Assembly (NCBI GenBank): GCA_027486795.1
Contig: JAIXOI010000017.1
Span: 48,245-112,244 of the forward strand
Origin: Sphingobacteriales bacterium
Lineage (GTDB): Bacteria > Bacteroidota > Bacteroidia > Chitinophagales > CAIOSU01
Reading direction: 5' to 3'
DNA: 64,000 bases
Program-made: the position numbers and the translations under genes
Notes under the pieces: generated by a model
What the model saw: the letters and a program-made list of their open reading frames with translations, nothing else
Told to the model about the DNA's origin: nothing
Databases searched by the model: none
In this document: positions 1 to 7,755 of the stretch, in pieces
Position numbering within the stretch: the stretch's first letter is position 1
Layout of the letters: each line of letters starts with the position of its first letter

Positions 1-63
1 GTTGACTTTACGGGCAATGAGGGGGATTTGCTAAGAGAGCTTGTGTTTAAGTTGATGAACTGA
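1..63 (+). CDS. C-terminal end of an upstream protein (partial)
   Basis: The first 63 bases read as an open frame of 20 codons ending in TGA at 61-63. The residues have a normal amphipathic helical composition, including LLRELVFKLMN at the end. The start lies outside the window, so family and function cannot be assigned. It is called because the frame is open from the first base and is followed by ordinary intergenic sequence. A 20-codon open frame could also arise by chance. Confidence 0.45.
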   Translation, partial: VDFTGNEGDLLRELVFKLMN

Positions 64-81
64 GTGGGCTACCTTCCGAAT

Positions 82-107
82 CAGAATTATAGAATTACAG
101 AATTGAC
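82..107. repeat. Short degenerate word repeat (AGAATT words)
   Basis: Three consecutive imperfect copies of an AGAATTnn word lie between the stop of the preceding gene and the next start. This is one of several intergenic tracts in the window built from a short word repeated with small changes. Confidence 0.5.
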
Positions 108-181
108 CTAATCAATCAGTTTATAAAACAACAATAATTACGCCTTTTTATCGTTAAATGGCACACTCAACCTCCGCTATT

Positions 182-919
182 ATGAAAACCTTCGCTATCG
201 CATTCGCACTTATTTTCGTTTGCTGGTTTGCAAGCGCTCAAGACAATATCGTTTTAAAAGACGGCACCGAAGTAAAAGCCAAGGTCCAGGAAATAACTAC
301 CACCGAGGTGGTTTACAAGCGCCACGACAATCTCGAAGGCCCTGTTTACCGTGTTGAGCGTGGCAAGGTGTTTATTATCCAGTTTGAAAATGGCACTACC
401 GAAGTGGTTAGCCCGCTGCAAATGAATCAAGTGTCCAGCACTACCTACAATGGCCGCCGCCAATTGGTAGGCAGCGCCTACCGTTCGCCAGGCTTGGCTT
501 GGTTATTCTCGTTTATAGTACCCGGCGGAGGACAGTACTACAACCGCCAATATGGCAAAGGTGCTGCCATGAGCGCTTTGTGGTTGGGCGGTATCATTAC
601 CGCGGCCACTAGCTACCGCGGCGGCTACGACTTTTACGAAACCAGTTGCTACTATGATGCCAACGGCATATACCAATGCTACGAGTATGGCGGATATAAC
701 CGTGGTGCCGACGCCCAATTTAAGGTGGGTATGATTTCGCTATACGGTACTTGGCTATGGTCGATGATAGATGCACCCATAATAGCCGCCCGCACCAATA
801 GGCGCAACGCCAAAGGAATAACCAGTTTGCTCAATTTTAATGTAGGCGATAAGGCCCAACTTCGTTTGCACCCTTTCCGCAGCCAAGGGTTGGGTGGCTC
901 GTTGTCGGTGAGTTTTTAG
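182..919 (+). CDS. Exported protein with DUF5683-like membrane region
   Basis: The ATG at 182 opens a clear signal peptide (hydrophobic core, cleavage after FASAQ). An in-frame ATG at 158 would add eight polar residues and cannot be excluded. The mature N-terminus has the pattern DxIxLKDGTEVKAKVQEIT, common in Bacteroidota exported proteins and probably a small beta domain. A second part with GLAWLFSFIVPGGGQYYN and a following GKGAAMSALWLGG stretch resembles the DUF5683/TM2-like double membrane hairpin. The product is therefore probably an envelope protein with a periplasmic beta domain and a short membrane anchor. The biochemical role is unknown. It stands alone, with repeat-rich sequence downstream. 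Confidence 0.7.
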   Translation: MKTFAIAFALIFVCWFASAQDNIVLKDGTEVKAKVQEITTTEVVYKRHDNLEGPVYRVERGKVFIIQFENGTTEVVSPLQMNQVSSTTYNGRRQLVGSAYRSPGLAWLFSFIVPGGGQYYNRQYGKGAAMSALWLGGIITAATSYRGGYDFYETSCYYDANGIYQCYEYGGYNRGADAQFKVGMISLYGTWLWSMIDAPIIAARTNRRNAKGITSLLNFNVGDKAQLRLHPFRSQGLGGSLSVSF

Positions 920-950
920 GGGTTACACCATAATCACACACCTGCCGTGT

Positions 951-1095
951 CGGATTTATAATCCGAGGCAACCGAGCTGCGGATTTGTAATCCGCCCATA
1001 ACATCAATAACGCCACATGTACACGTATTTAAACGGATTACGAATCCGTAGCTCCATCATTCGGATTAAAAATCCGAAGGGGCATTACAATGCCC
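951..1095. repeat. Cluster of five short palindromes (REP-like)
   Basis: The gap at 920-1219 holds four palindromes with CGGATT/AATCCG arms, at 951-965, 979-995, 1034-1048 and 1062-1076. Each has a different three-base centre. A fifth palindrome with GGGCATT/AATGCCC arms lies at 1080-1095. Arms are conserved while centres vary, as in REP/BIME-type elements. ACATGTAC, near 1016, also occurs inside the 160-bp element at 7490-7649. No transposase gene is adjacent. The rest of this gap shows no gene. Confidence 0.65.
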
Positions 1096-1219
1096 AGCCG
1101 AAGCATAGATTTGTAAAACGGGCAAAGACCTCCCAACATAATCTCAAGTCCGCCACTTCATATTAAAGCAATAACTTTACAGAGGTGAAGCTATTACTAA
1201 ACAAGCAACCCTTAAAATA

Positions 1220-1795
1220 ATGCCAGTGGATAGTGCAGACATGGTTGATGCTTTCTTCGAAAGATATAGGCCCAAGTTGACCGAAACGGCAATTGTGCTG
1301 CTAACGCCAAATGTGAAAGTATTGCACCATCCTAAAAAACATGAACTGATAAAAGCTAACCAGACCAGTGGATATGCCTATCTATTGGTCAAGGGTGCGG
1401 CCCGAAGTTACTACCTACATAACGGCACCGAGATAAACAGTTGGTTCGCTTTTGAAAACGAGATGGTAGGATCGTTGCGAAACTACAACAACCTGCCATC
1501 GAGAGAAACGATTGAATTGCTGGAAGATAGCACCCTGTTATCGTTCAACGTAAACGGCATCAAGCCGCTCATGGCTGAGAATATCGAGATTTCCAATTTC
1601 ATTAACCAAGTTATTGGCGAGTACTGCCTGTATCTGGAAGATAAGCTGTACTATACGCACTTGCGGTCGGCACGGGAGCGGTACACTGCTTTATTGGCGC
1701 AAGAACCCAATGTTTTCAAGCGCGTGCCATTAACCTATATCGCTTCCTTTTTAGGTATTTCTCGCGAAACGCTCAGTCGCCTGCGGGCCAAATGA
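1220..1795 (+). CDS. Crp/Fnr-family transcriptional regulator
   Basis: At 191 residues this is a normal length for the short Bacteroidota Crp/Fnr type. Residues about 30-115 form the cyclic-nucleotide-binding-like beta roll (YAYLLVKGAARSYYLHNGTE, then the INSWFAFENEMVGS turn). Residues 150-191 hold the winged-helix recognition region ending in YIASFLGISRETLSRLRAK. There is a single cysteine and no cysteine cluster, so an Fnr-type iron-sulfur centre is unlikely; the ligand is unknown. A TAACTTTA -7-like box lies near 1172. An Fnr-box-like dyad lies two bases after the stop codon, ahead of the outer-membrane protein/amine oxidase pair, which is therefore a plausible target. Confidence 0.85.
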   Translation: MPVDSADMVDAFFERYRPKLTETAIVLLTPNVKVLHHPKKHELIKANQTSGYAYLLVKGAARSYYLHNGTEINSWFAFENEMVGSLRNYNNLPSRETIELLEDSTLLSFNVNGIKPLMAENIEISNFINQVIGEYCLYLEDKLYYTHLRSARERYTALLAQEPNVFKRVPLTYIASFLGISRETLSRLRAK

Positions 1796-1796
1796 T

Positions 1797-1814
1797 TTTG
1801 TGACATAAATCAAA
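1797..1814. promoter_or_regulatory. Fnr/Crp-like operator dyad
   Basis: TTTGTGACATAAATCAAA is an imperfect 18-bp dyad with TTTG/CAAA ends and a TGAC half-site, resembling Crp/Fnr boxes. It lies just after a Crp/Fnr gene and 22 bases upstream of a -7-like box for the next operon. Binding is inferred from sequence only. Confidence 0.4.
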
Positions 1815-1835
1815 TGGCCAACAATCTAGGCTGTT

Positions 1836-1843
1836 TATCTTTA
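1836..1843 (+). promoter_or_regulatory. Putative -7 box (TATCTTTA) for the 1959 operon
   Basis: TATCTTTA is close to the Bacteroidota TAnnTTTG -7 consensus, giving a leader of roughly 110 bases before the ATG at 1959. It sits just downstream of the Fnr-like dyad, consistent with regulation at this promoter. Confidence 0.4.
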
Positions 1844-1958
1844 CCCCATCATTATATCAAACATCAGCAACCCATTTTGTGCAAAGCACGGAAGCTGCAG
1901 CCATACTTGATTAATGATCAATAACGTTATGGGCTAAAGAATCATCAAAACACAACCG

Positions 1959-2540
1959 ATGAAAACACTATTGGGGCTTATGATTACCTTGTTGCTTGGC
2001 GGCAACCTTTTTGCTCAAAAAGCACCTAATACGCTGCAGGTAGGGTACTTCGGCCCATATTTTACTAACGTTGGTGGCACGGTGGGTTATGCCTTTACCT
2101 TAAAGACTTGGGAAAAAACCTCAGCCAATAAACGAAGCAAAACGCATAGCTTACAGTTGCTGCCGCAGGTAGGCTATTACCACCAGCCAAGGGTATCACA
2201 CAATTTACTTTTTAACCCCGAAGTATCATACCAGTGGCAGAAACGCGATAAGCGGTTTTTCCTTTTGGCAGCGGTAGGAACTGGATACTTGCTCACTTTC
2301 AAGAAGCAAGATGGCATAATAAACCTGGGCACGGGTGACATTGACTACAGATACAAGCAGTTGCACAGTTTCGTACCGAACATTAGTTTGGGCTTTGGCG
2401 TGGCCCCGTGCAAAACGATTAGTTTCTATTTTAAGGCATACTACGGCAGGCAACTGCGGTTCGATGCCGTGAACACGGCTTTTATTGGTTTATCAACAGG
2501 TATTCTTATTCACTTAAAATACAAAAAAGAAAAGGCATGA
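1959..2540 (+). CDS. Exported outer-membrane-type beta protein
   Basis: A signal peptide (KTLLGLMITLLLGGNLFAQ) is followed by alternating aromatic and polar strands typical of small Bacteroidota outer-membrane barrels (QVGYFGPYFTNVGG, HSLQLLPQVGYYHQ, FYFKAYYGRQLRF). No catalytic motif is visible and I do not recognise the family. The TGA overlaps the ATG of the amine oxidase gene (ATGA at 2537-2540), so the two are translationally coupled and probably act together. The upstream dyad and -7-like box suggest that the neighbouring Crp/Fnr protein controls the pair. Confidence 0.7.
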   Translation: MKTLLGLMITLLLGGNLFAQKAPNTLQVGYFGPYFTNVGGTVGYAFTLKTWEKTSANKRSKTHSLQLLPQVGYYHQPRVSHNLLFNPEVSYQWQKRDKRFFLLAAVGTGYLLTFKKQDGIINLGTGDIDYRYKQLHSFVPNISLGFGVAPCKTISFYFKAYYGRQLRFDAVNTAFIGLSTGILIHLKYKKEKA

Positions 2541-3745
2541 CTAGGAAAGATTTTATCTCAAAAGCCTTAGCGTTGGGCATTGGTTTTCCATTTCTTTCCG
2601 CGATTTTGCTAGAGTCGTGCGGTAAGGATGATTCTATTTTCCCGAAGTTTAAAACCAATTTTTCGGGCAAAGTAATTATTGTTGGCGCTGGGGCGGCTGG
2701 CTTGGCGGCTGGCTACCTACTATCCAGATATGGAGTGGAGTTTGAGATTATTGAAGCGGCGCCTGTATTTGGGGGTAGGGTAAAAAGGGTTGATGGCTTT
2801 GCCGACTTCCCTATTGATACCGGGGCAGAATGGATACATGTCGACCCTTCTATTTTGGCAGACATCATCAACAATCCGGATGAAAAGGCCAACATAGACA
2901 TCGTTGTTTACAACCCGCAAAGTATAAAGTCATGGAACAATGGCAAACTGCATGCACACAACTACATAAGCCATTTTTATAGCGAATGGAAATTTAAAAA
3001 CACCACTTGGCACAGCTACTTTGAGCAATACATTTTGCCACATGTACAAAGCAAGATTGTATACAATAAGCCCATTGTGGAGATTGATTATAGTGGTGAG
3101 CAGGTGGTATTGAAAACCGCGGATAACGAAACCTTTGAAGCAGATAAGGTGCTGGTAACCACTCCCATAAAAATCCTTCAGAGCCAGCTGATTGATTTCC
3201 AGCCAATGTTGCCGGCTAGCAAAACCAAAGCTATAAACCGCATTTACATGGGCGATGGCATTAAGATTTTCGTTGAATTTAAAGAAAGGTTCTATCCTGA
3301 TATGTTGGGTTTTGGTACTGTAATACAAGCAATGAGAGGCGATGAAAAATTTGTTTACGACGCAGCATTCGGTAAAGACACTACAAAACATATTCTGGCA
3401 CTTTTTGCCATTAACGATAAAGCCACCCCATATGCCCAATTGAAAACCGAAGCCGAGATTATTAATAAGTTTATAGCCGAGCTAGATGAAATATTTGAGG
3501 GCAAGGCATCTAAAAATTACGTAAAGCACGTTATTCAAAATTGGTCGGCAGAGCCTTACATTCAAGGGGCATATTCGTACACATTTGATGGAAGCCAGTA
3601 CGATATTGTAGCAGAGGTAAAGAAACCATTGCTAAATAAGGTGTTTTTTGCAGGAGAAGCCCTTTCCATTAACAACCAAGCAACCGTGCATGGCGCTTGC
3701 GAATCGGCCTATGAGGTGATAGAGAACATGTTGGTTAACCACTGA
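2537..3745 (+). CDS. Flavin-containing amine oxidase / FAD-dependent oxidoreductase
   Basis: The N-terminus is a signal-like segment with a possible lipobox (LLESCGKD), so the enzyme is probably exported or membrane-anchored. The Rossmann FAD-binding motif VIIVGAGAAGLAAGYLL begins near residue 46. It is followed by the acidic ribose-binding residue in FEIIEA and by FGGRV. The C-terminal FAD motif is FFAGEA near residue 374, followed by ATVHGACESAYE. These features match the monoamine-oxidase superfamily, which oxidises amines to imines with FAD; the substrate cannot be told. It overlaps the preceding gene by four bases. About 402 residues is normal for the short bacterial forms. Confidence 0.85.
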   Translation: MTRKDFISKALALGIGFPFLSAILLESCGKDDSIFPKFKTNFSGKVIIVGAGAAGLAAGYLLSRYGVEFEIIEAAPVFGGRVKRVDGFADFPIDTGAEWIHVDPSILADIINNPDEKANIDIVVYNPQSIKSWNNGKLHAHNYISHFYSEWKFKNTTWHSYFEQYILPHVQSKIVYNKPIVEIDYSGEQVVLKTADNETFEADKVLVTTPIKILQSQLIDFQPMLPASKTKAINRIYMGDGIKIFVEFKERFYPDMLGFGTVIQAMRGDEKFVYDAAFGKDTTKHILALFAINDKATPYAQLKTEAEIINKFIAELDEIFEGKASKNYVKHVIQNWSAEPYIQGAYSYTFDGSQYDIVAEVKKPLLNKVFFAGEALSINNQATVHGACESAYEVIENMLVNH

Positions 3746-3871
3746 AAGGGGTAAGCAATAATGACCACCCGAAAGTTACCAGCACACAATAGTGACTTTC
3801 GTGCTAGTTTAAAATAGCTATTATTGCCAAACCTTACCTACCTTAAAAACTGGGAAAACGGCTCCATCTAT

Positions 3872-4717
3872 CTAATAATAGCTAATTACTCGGTCCCGAA
3901 TGGTATAGGGCATGCCGTCCACAAACATGCTGTATTGCAAGTAGTTACCCTTGGCATCATAAGTGCCATAAGAGGTAATTTCGGTGGTTAAAATATTACC
4001 GTCCTGTGTTACTACATGTTTTACTACATGGTTGTGTTCATTATACTCACTTTTCCGGAAACGCCCAGGTGCGCTATCACTAAAAAATTCACGTTCATCC
4101 GTTAAATTTCCATTGGCATCATATTCATAAAATATCTTGATGGTGCCTTTATCGAAATAATCGATATGGGTCTCCGTTTTTCGGCCATGGCTATCGTACC
4201 GGTAATATTCCTTATTTGACTCGGCATCGGGTTTCCAAGGATGCACTTCATAAAATGCTACTAGATAGCCTTCTGCATTGAAAAGTTGAATTTTGTCCAT
4301 TTTTCTGCCATTGGCGTATTCATGGGTACTACGAACCAACAGGCTATCCTCAACGTATCTATAAGTTATCCACTTATGTTGCTTAAGAGAGCTGGTATGG
4401 TCAGACCTAATAAGCTGTTTTTGGTTATTGTAAATAAAGGTATCCAATTGAATTAGCTCGCCATCCTGCGATTGAAAACTCTTCTTAATCAAGCGGCCGT
4501 CGACAGTATAACTAGAAATATTAGTGAATAACAGGTTGCCTTTTTCAATTTTTCCGTTTACTAATACGGGCCGGTATTCTTTTTCCGTAACAGTCTTCAC
4601 TGGTCCGCGAAGGTTATCTTTCTCGCGGTCATTAACAGACATTTTAAACGTGGTAGCACCTAATAATAGCAATAAAACCAAAGCACCAAGACAGCTAGCG
4701 TATAGTTTGGTAAGCAT
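3872..4717 (-). CDS. Exported YD-repeat-like hypothetical protein
   Basis: The N-terminal hydrophobic segment (GALVLLLLLGATTF) is a signal or anchor. The rest, from NLRGPVKTVTEKEY on, consists of repeated strands of the form YxxDGxLxxKxxxxDG, e.g. YTVDGRLIKKSF, YDSHGRKTETHIDY and YDANGNLTDEREF. This resembles the RHS/YD repeat found in short Bacteroidota surface proteins, but there is no RHS core or toxin tip. The protein probably forms a beta-sheet sheet or shell in the periplasm or at the surface. It stands alone and is convergent with the amine oxidase gene. Confidence 0.65.
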   Translation of the reverse strand: MLTKLYASCLGALVLLLLLGATTFKMSVNDREKDNLRGPVKTVTEKEYRPVLVNGKIEKGNLLFTNISSYTVDGRLIKKSFQSQDGELIQLDTFIYNNQKQLIRSDHTSSLKQHKWITYRYVEDSLLVRSTHEYANGRKMDKIQLFNAEGYLVAFYEVHPWKPDAESNKEYYRYDSHGRKTETHIDYFDKGTIKIFYEYDANGNLTDEREFFSDSAPGRFRKSEYNEHNHVVKHVVTQDGNILTTEITSYGTYDAKGNYLQYSMFVDGMPYTIRDRVISYY

Positions 4718-4926
4718 ATAAGCATTTATTTACTAAAGGTAATATTTTTTAGTTTAATGCCCGCTATTCTTGATGGATATGCTTCAACCATAACGCACCA
4801 ATAAGCAGAAATTATAGACTAGCATTTCACCATTGCCCTGAATTTCCTCTTCCGTGATTTAAAACTCACCCCCTTTACACCGTTAGAACAAACTTGCCAC
4901 GACACGAGAGTAACTTTTGCTAATGC

Positions 4927-5003
4927 CTCACATCAGTTCATCAAGCACATTAACAAATCAGCACACCAGCACATTGGTATATCAGCACATTATCAAATAG
5001 GCA
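4927..5003. repeat. CACATT/CACACC word repeat
   Basis: The tract is composed of the word GCACATT and variants (CACATCAG, GCACACCA, GCACATTGG, GCACATTATC) separated by short AT-rich words. A related tract lies at 60440-60485. Each lies directly after the stop codon of a minus-strand gene. The rest of the gap 4718-5005 shows nothing recognisable. Confidence 0.6.
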
Positions 5004-5005
5004 CG

Positions 5006-5590
5006 TCATCCTGCTTTGGCAAGTGGTTGCTTAGTAGCGTAATACATAGCGCTGATTGACTGCTGCTGCTCAACCTCATTAGTTTGCTGGTTTGTGATAG
5101 CTTGCGGCGGTACAATGGCAGTTGGAGCATCTTTGGCTGGTTCTGCTTCCGCTGGGGCGGCTAACTTGGCTACTGTTTCAGCAGTCGCATCGCGTTCCTT
5201 TTGCTCTTTGGCCTGTTGCTTGGCTTCCGCGTTTTTTTGGCGCTCCTGCTTTTCTTGCCATTGCAACAGCCACACAAAACGCCTCCAATCTTTCTCTCCG
5301 AGCATAATGCTTTTAAGCATAACCATGCGCTGCTTACCCTGTTCGGCTTTAATGCTATCGCGTATAGCCAGCAACAAATCCGCTTCCGCGTGAGGTACCG
5401 TTGGTTCGCCATATTTATCTAGCGAATCAATAAACCTTAGGTATGCGCCATATCGTATGCGCTCGGCTTGGGGGCAAAGGTCGTTGGCTAAGTAAAACAA
5501 GTCCTCAACATTAAGGGCAATGGCCGCTACATCGGTTTTCAAAACTTCTTTAAGGGCAGCTAAAAAGGTTGGTTGTGGGTTAAAATCCAT
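5006..5590 (-). CDS. Hypothetical charged coiled-coil protein
   Basis: The start is placed at the ATG at 5590; the frame extends upstream only to a GTG at 5611. Residues 1-110 look helical and soluble (FLAALKEVLKTDVAAIALNVEDLFYLANDLCP). Residues about 110-150 are a highly charged E/K/Q/A-rich coiled coil (QEKQERQKNAEAKQQ), and the tail is Ala/Pro/Gln-rich and probably disordered. There is no signal peptide and no catalytic motif. I do not recognise the family. The gene is followed by a word-repeat tract and has no operon partner. Confidence 0.6.
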   Translation of the reverse strand: MDFNPQPTFLAALKEVLKTDVAAIALNVEDLFYLANDLCPQAERIRYGAYLRFIDSLDKYGEPTVPHAEADLLLAIRDSIKAEQGKQRMVMLKSIMLGEKDWRRFVWLLQWQEKQERQKNAEAKQQAKEQKERDATAETVAKLAAPAEAEPAKDAPTAIVPPQAITNQQTNEVEQQQSISAMYYATKQPLAKAG

Positions 5591-5757
5591 ATCGGTAGTT
5601 TTTGTATACACAAGTTAAAAACCGATTTAAAATATTGCAAATTATTTTAGCAAATTCCATCCCTAAACTTTCCATTTAGATTATACCAGTCTGATAATGT
5701 AGCGATTGCATTTTTATCTTTTTTTAGAATGCCTTTTCCCAAAAACCAAATTAGATA

Positions 5758-5794
5758 AATAAAAAAAGGGCGAACATTGCTGCCCGCCCTTGAC
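5758..5794 (-). terminator. Intrinsic terminator of the DUF4139 gene
   Basis: AAGGGCG (5766-5772) pairs with CGCCCTT (5785-5791). On the minus strand a long T-run follows, just past the stop codon of the 5818-7398 gene. Confidence 0.8.
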
Positions 5795-5817
5795 TTTGAT
5801 ATTAGGTGTTATGCTGT

Positions 5818-7398
5818 TTAAAAGCCCGACACCGGTTTATCTTTCGGGAAACTCACTTCAAAACTGAAGCTCACTTTTTTAGTTTCACCCGGATTCAACT
5901 GGATGGTCCATAACAGCTTCCCTATCGCTTCTGTGTATTCGGCGCCACCTTGATCGAGCAACAGCACTTTAATGTCTTGTTGTTTCGATACGGGTATGTG
6001 GTCCAAAATTTCAAGCGTTATGGCTTTGCTCTTGTTGTTGCGCACACTTATCTCGTAGGTGCGTTTTTCTTTGCGCGTGCCACCCAAGAAACTATGCGAT
6101 TCTTTGTCAACAATAGGGTTGCGCTGCACGGTTACCCTTTCGTCCCTGCCCAACGAAAGTAGCAACGTATCGGCGGTAACTTGTGTGTTAATGTTCGATT
6201 GACCAATATAGCGGCCATCATAAAACAAGTTCATCATGCCCGAGATAATATTATACTGGCCCCAGTTTGGCACCTTCGCTAGCAAAAAGGCCCCTTTATC
6301 CATGCTTGGCACGGTGTGGTGCACGTAGGTGGCAGGTATCTCGTATTCCTTAAGCGGCACTTGATAGGTTTTACCATCGCTCGGTATGGTTTGGTCAAGG
6401 TCGATGTCGTACTCAACCGTCAATTGGGTTTCTACTTCGGTTACGGTGTATTTCACTTCGTCGTCGATGCTTAAACTCTCCTTATTCCTATACAGCGCAC
6501 TATTCACCACCGAAGCATCATTTACATAATTATGCACCATTGGTGAGTAAAAATCAACGTACAGCGGCACCAATATAGGGCGGCTATTGTCTTGGCTCGG
6601 GTTGCCGGTGCTCACGGTCAGTTTCACGTCTTTCCAATCCAAGCCAGTACTCTGGTATACTTGTCCATAAGTGTTCAAGGTTAGTGGCTTCTCAAAACCG
6701 CTAGAGCGTAAGTCGTAAATGGGTGTCCAGCCGGCTTGGTTCACTAGGTAGTTGCAGCTCACTTTGCTGCGGGTAGCTACTTTGGCCGTAACCATTAACA
6801 CTATCTCGCCCGTTGGTTTAAAGCTAGGGTTGCTGTATTCATTTATGCGGGTCTGCACTTCGGCGCGCTTATCGGTCAGGTCTTTGGTTTGTTTTCTTAG
6901 GTCGAACATTTTTTCCCTTATCTCCATTAAACGGTTGCGGTATAGGTCCGACAGTTTCTGCAACTCCTCCACCGTAAGCCCCGTAATGGTGCCCACCATT
7001 TTCTGTTTTTCGTTTATCAGTCCCTCCTCGGCAGTATATACTTGCCGTTGGTTTTCAATCCACTCCAGCTTTTCGTTAAACGAGGCAATGGTATCGTTCA
7101 TTTTAAGCAATGGCTTAGGGTCGAGTATGGGTTTGGTGTAATTAACGCGGCTGGTAACGGACAAGATAGTTGCCCCGCCGCTTAGTTCTACCTGCACGCT
7201 GGGCAAAATAATGGCCGCGCTCAGGTTATCAATCACAATTTCGGTAGTGCCCACGGGTATATCCACGTAGCCGCTTTGCATAATGCGGGCATTTTGGCGG
7301 TAAACGGTTACGGCATCAACTTTGGTAGTTACGCTTTTGGCAAAACCTGCGGATGCAACAAAAAGCAAGAGGGCAAAAAGGGTTAGGAAACGTCTCAT
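5818..7398 (-). CDS. DUF4139/DUF4140 (mucoidy-inhibitor A-like) exported protein
   Basis: A signal peptide (RFLTLFALLLFVASAGFA) is followed by the N-terminal DUF4140 pattern (VDAVTVYRQNARIMQSG, ... EIVIDNLSAAI). A coiled coil occupies about residues 85-185 (EKLEWIENQRQVYTAEEG, DKRAEVQTRINEY). The C-terminal DUF4139 beta domain includes CNYLVNQAGWTPIYDLRSSG, LDWKDVKLTVSTGNPSQ and a conserved end with LGRDERVTVQRNP. The 526-residue length is typical. The family is widespread in Bacteroidota, probably periplasmic, and has no proven molecular function; the mucoidy name comes from a distant homologue. A good terminator follows, and the gene is monocistronic. Confidence 0.85.
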   Translation of the reverse strand: MRRFLTLFALLLFVASAGFAKSVTTKVDAVTVYRQNARIMQSGYVDIPVGTTEIVIDNLSAAIILPSVQVELSGGATILSVTSRVNYTKPILDPKPLLKMNDTIASFNEKLEWIENQRQVYTAEEGLINEKQKMVGTITGLTVEELQKLSDLYRNRLMEIREKMFDLRKQTKDLTDKRAEVQTRINEYSNPSFKPTGEIVLMVTAKVATRSKVSCNYLVNQAGWTPIYDLRSSGFEKPLTLNTYGQVYQSTGLDWKDVKLTVSTGNPSQDNSRPILVPLYVDFYSPMVHNYVNDASVVNSALYRNKESLSIDDEVKYTVTEVETQLTVEYDIDLDQTIPSDGKTYQVPLKEYEIPATYVHHTVPSMDKGAFLLAKVPNWGQYNIISGMMNLFYDGRYIGQSNINTQVTADTLLLSLGRDERVTVQRNPIVDKESHSFLGGTRKEKRTYEISVRNNKSKAITLEILDHIPVSKQQDIKVLLLDQGGAEYTEAIGKLLWTIQLNPGETKKVSFSFEVSFPKDKPVSGF

Positions 7399-7489
7399 AG
7401 TTCTGTGTTTTGACTATAAGATGCGGTGGGTTGGGTTATTCCATAAAGGGGGGTGGGAAGTTTTTTGACGAAAGTGATGATGTTTAATA

Positions 7490-7649
7490 GTGTCATGGTG
7501 AGTCTCGTTTGAAACGAGAAACCATCCGTAGCGTAGGTGGCAAAACGCTGTCATTTTTCTAGAAAATCAGGCATGAGGCTTTTAAGCCTGTTACATGTAC
7601 GTAATATGTGTACGTGTTGCGGATGGTTCGGCTCCGCTCACCATGACAC
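7490..7649. repeat. 160-bp nested palindromic element
   Basis: The outer arms GTGTCATGGTGAG (7490-7502) and CTCACCATGACAC (7637-7649) are a perfect 13-bp inverted repeat. Inside are AACCATCCG (7520-7528) with CGGATGGTT (7620-7628), then smaller palindromes: TCTCGTTTGAAACGAGA (7503-7519), AGGCTTTTAAGCCT (7576-7589) and an ACATGTACGT/ACGTGT segment. No ORF is present. It fills most of the gap 7399-7755 and looks like a REP/MITE-type non-autonomous element. Confidence 0.7.
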
Positions 7650-7755
7650 ATCGGAAAGGTAGCACAATTACCAATGTCCTTAACTTAACGACATTGAACC
7701 TCCCCCTGAAATGGGGAGGAGCTTAAAAAGACCTTTTGCCTATCCCAGTCAACCC

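Noticed and set aside
2930..3439. 169-codon antisense frame inside the amine oxidase gene
   Set aside because: The plus-strand frame carries clear FAD-binding motifs throughout; the antisense product has no recognisable pattern.
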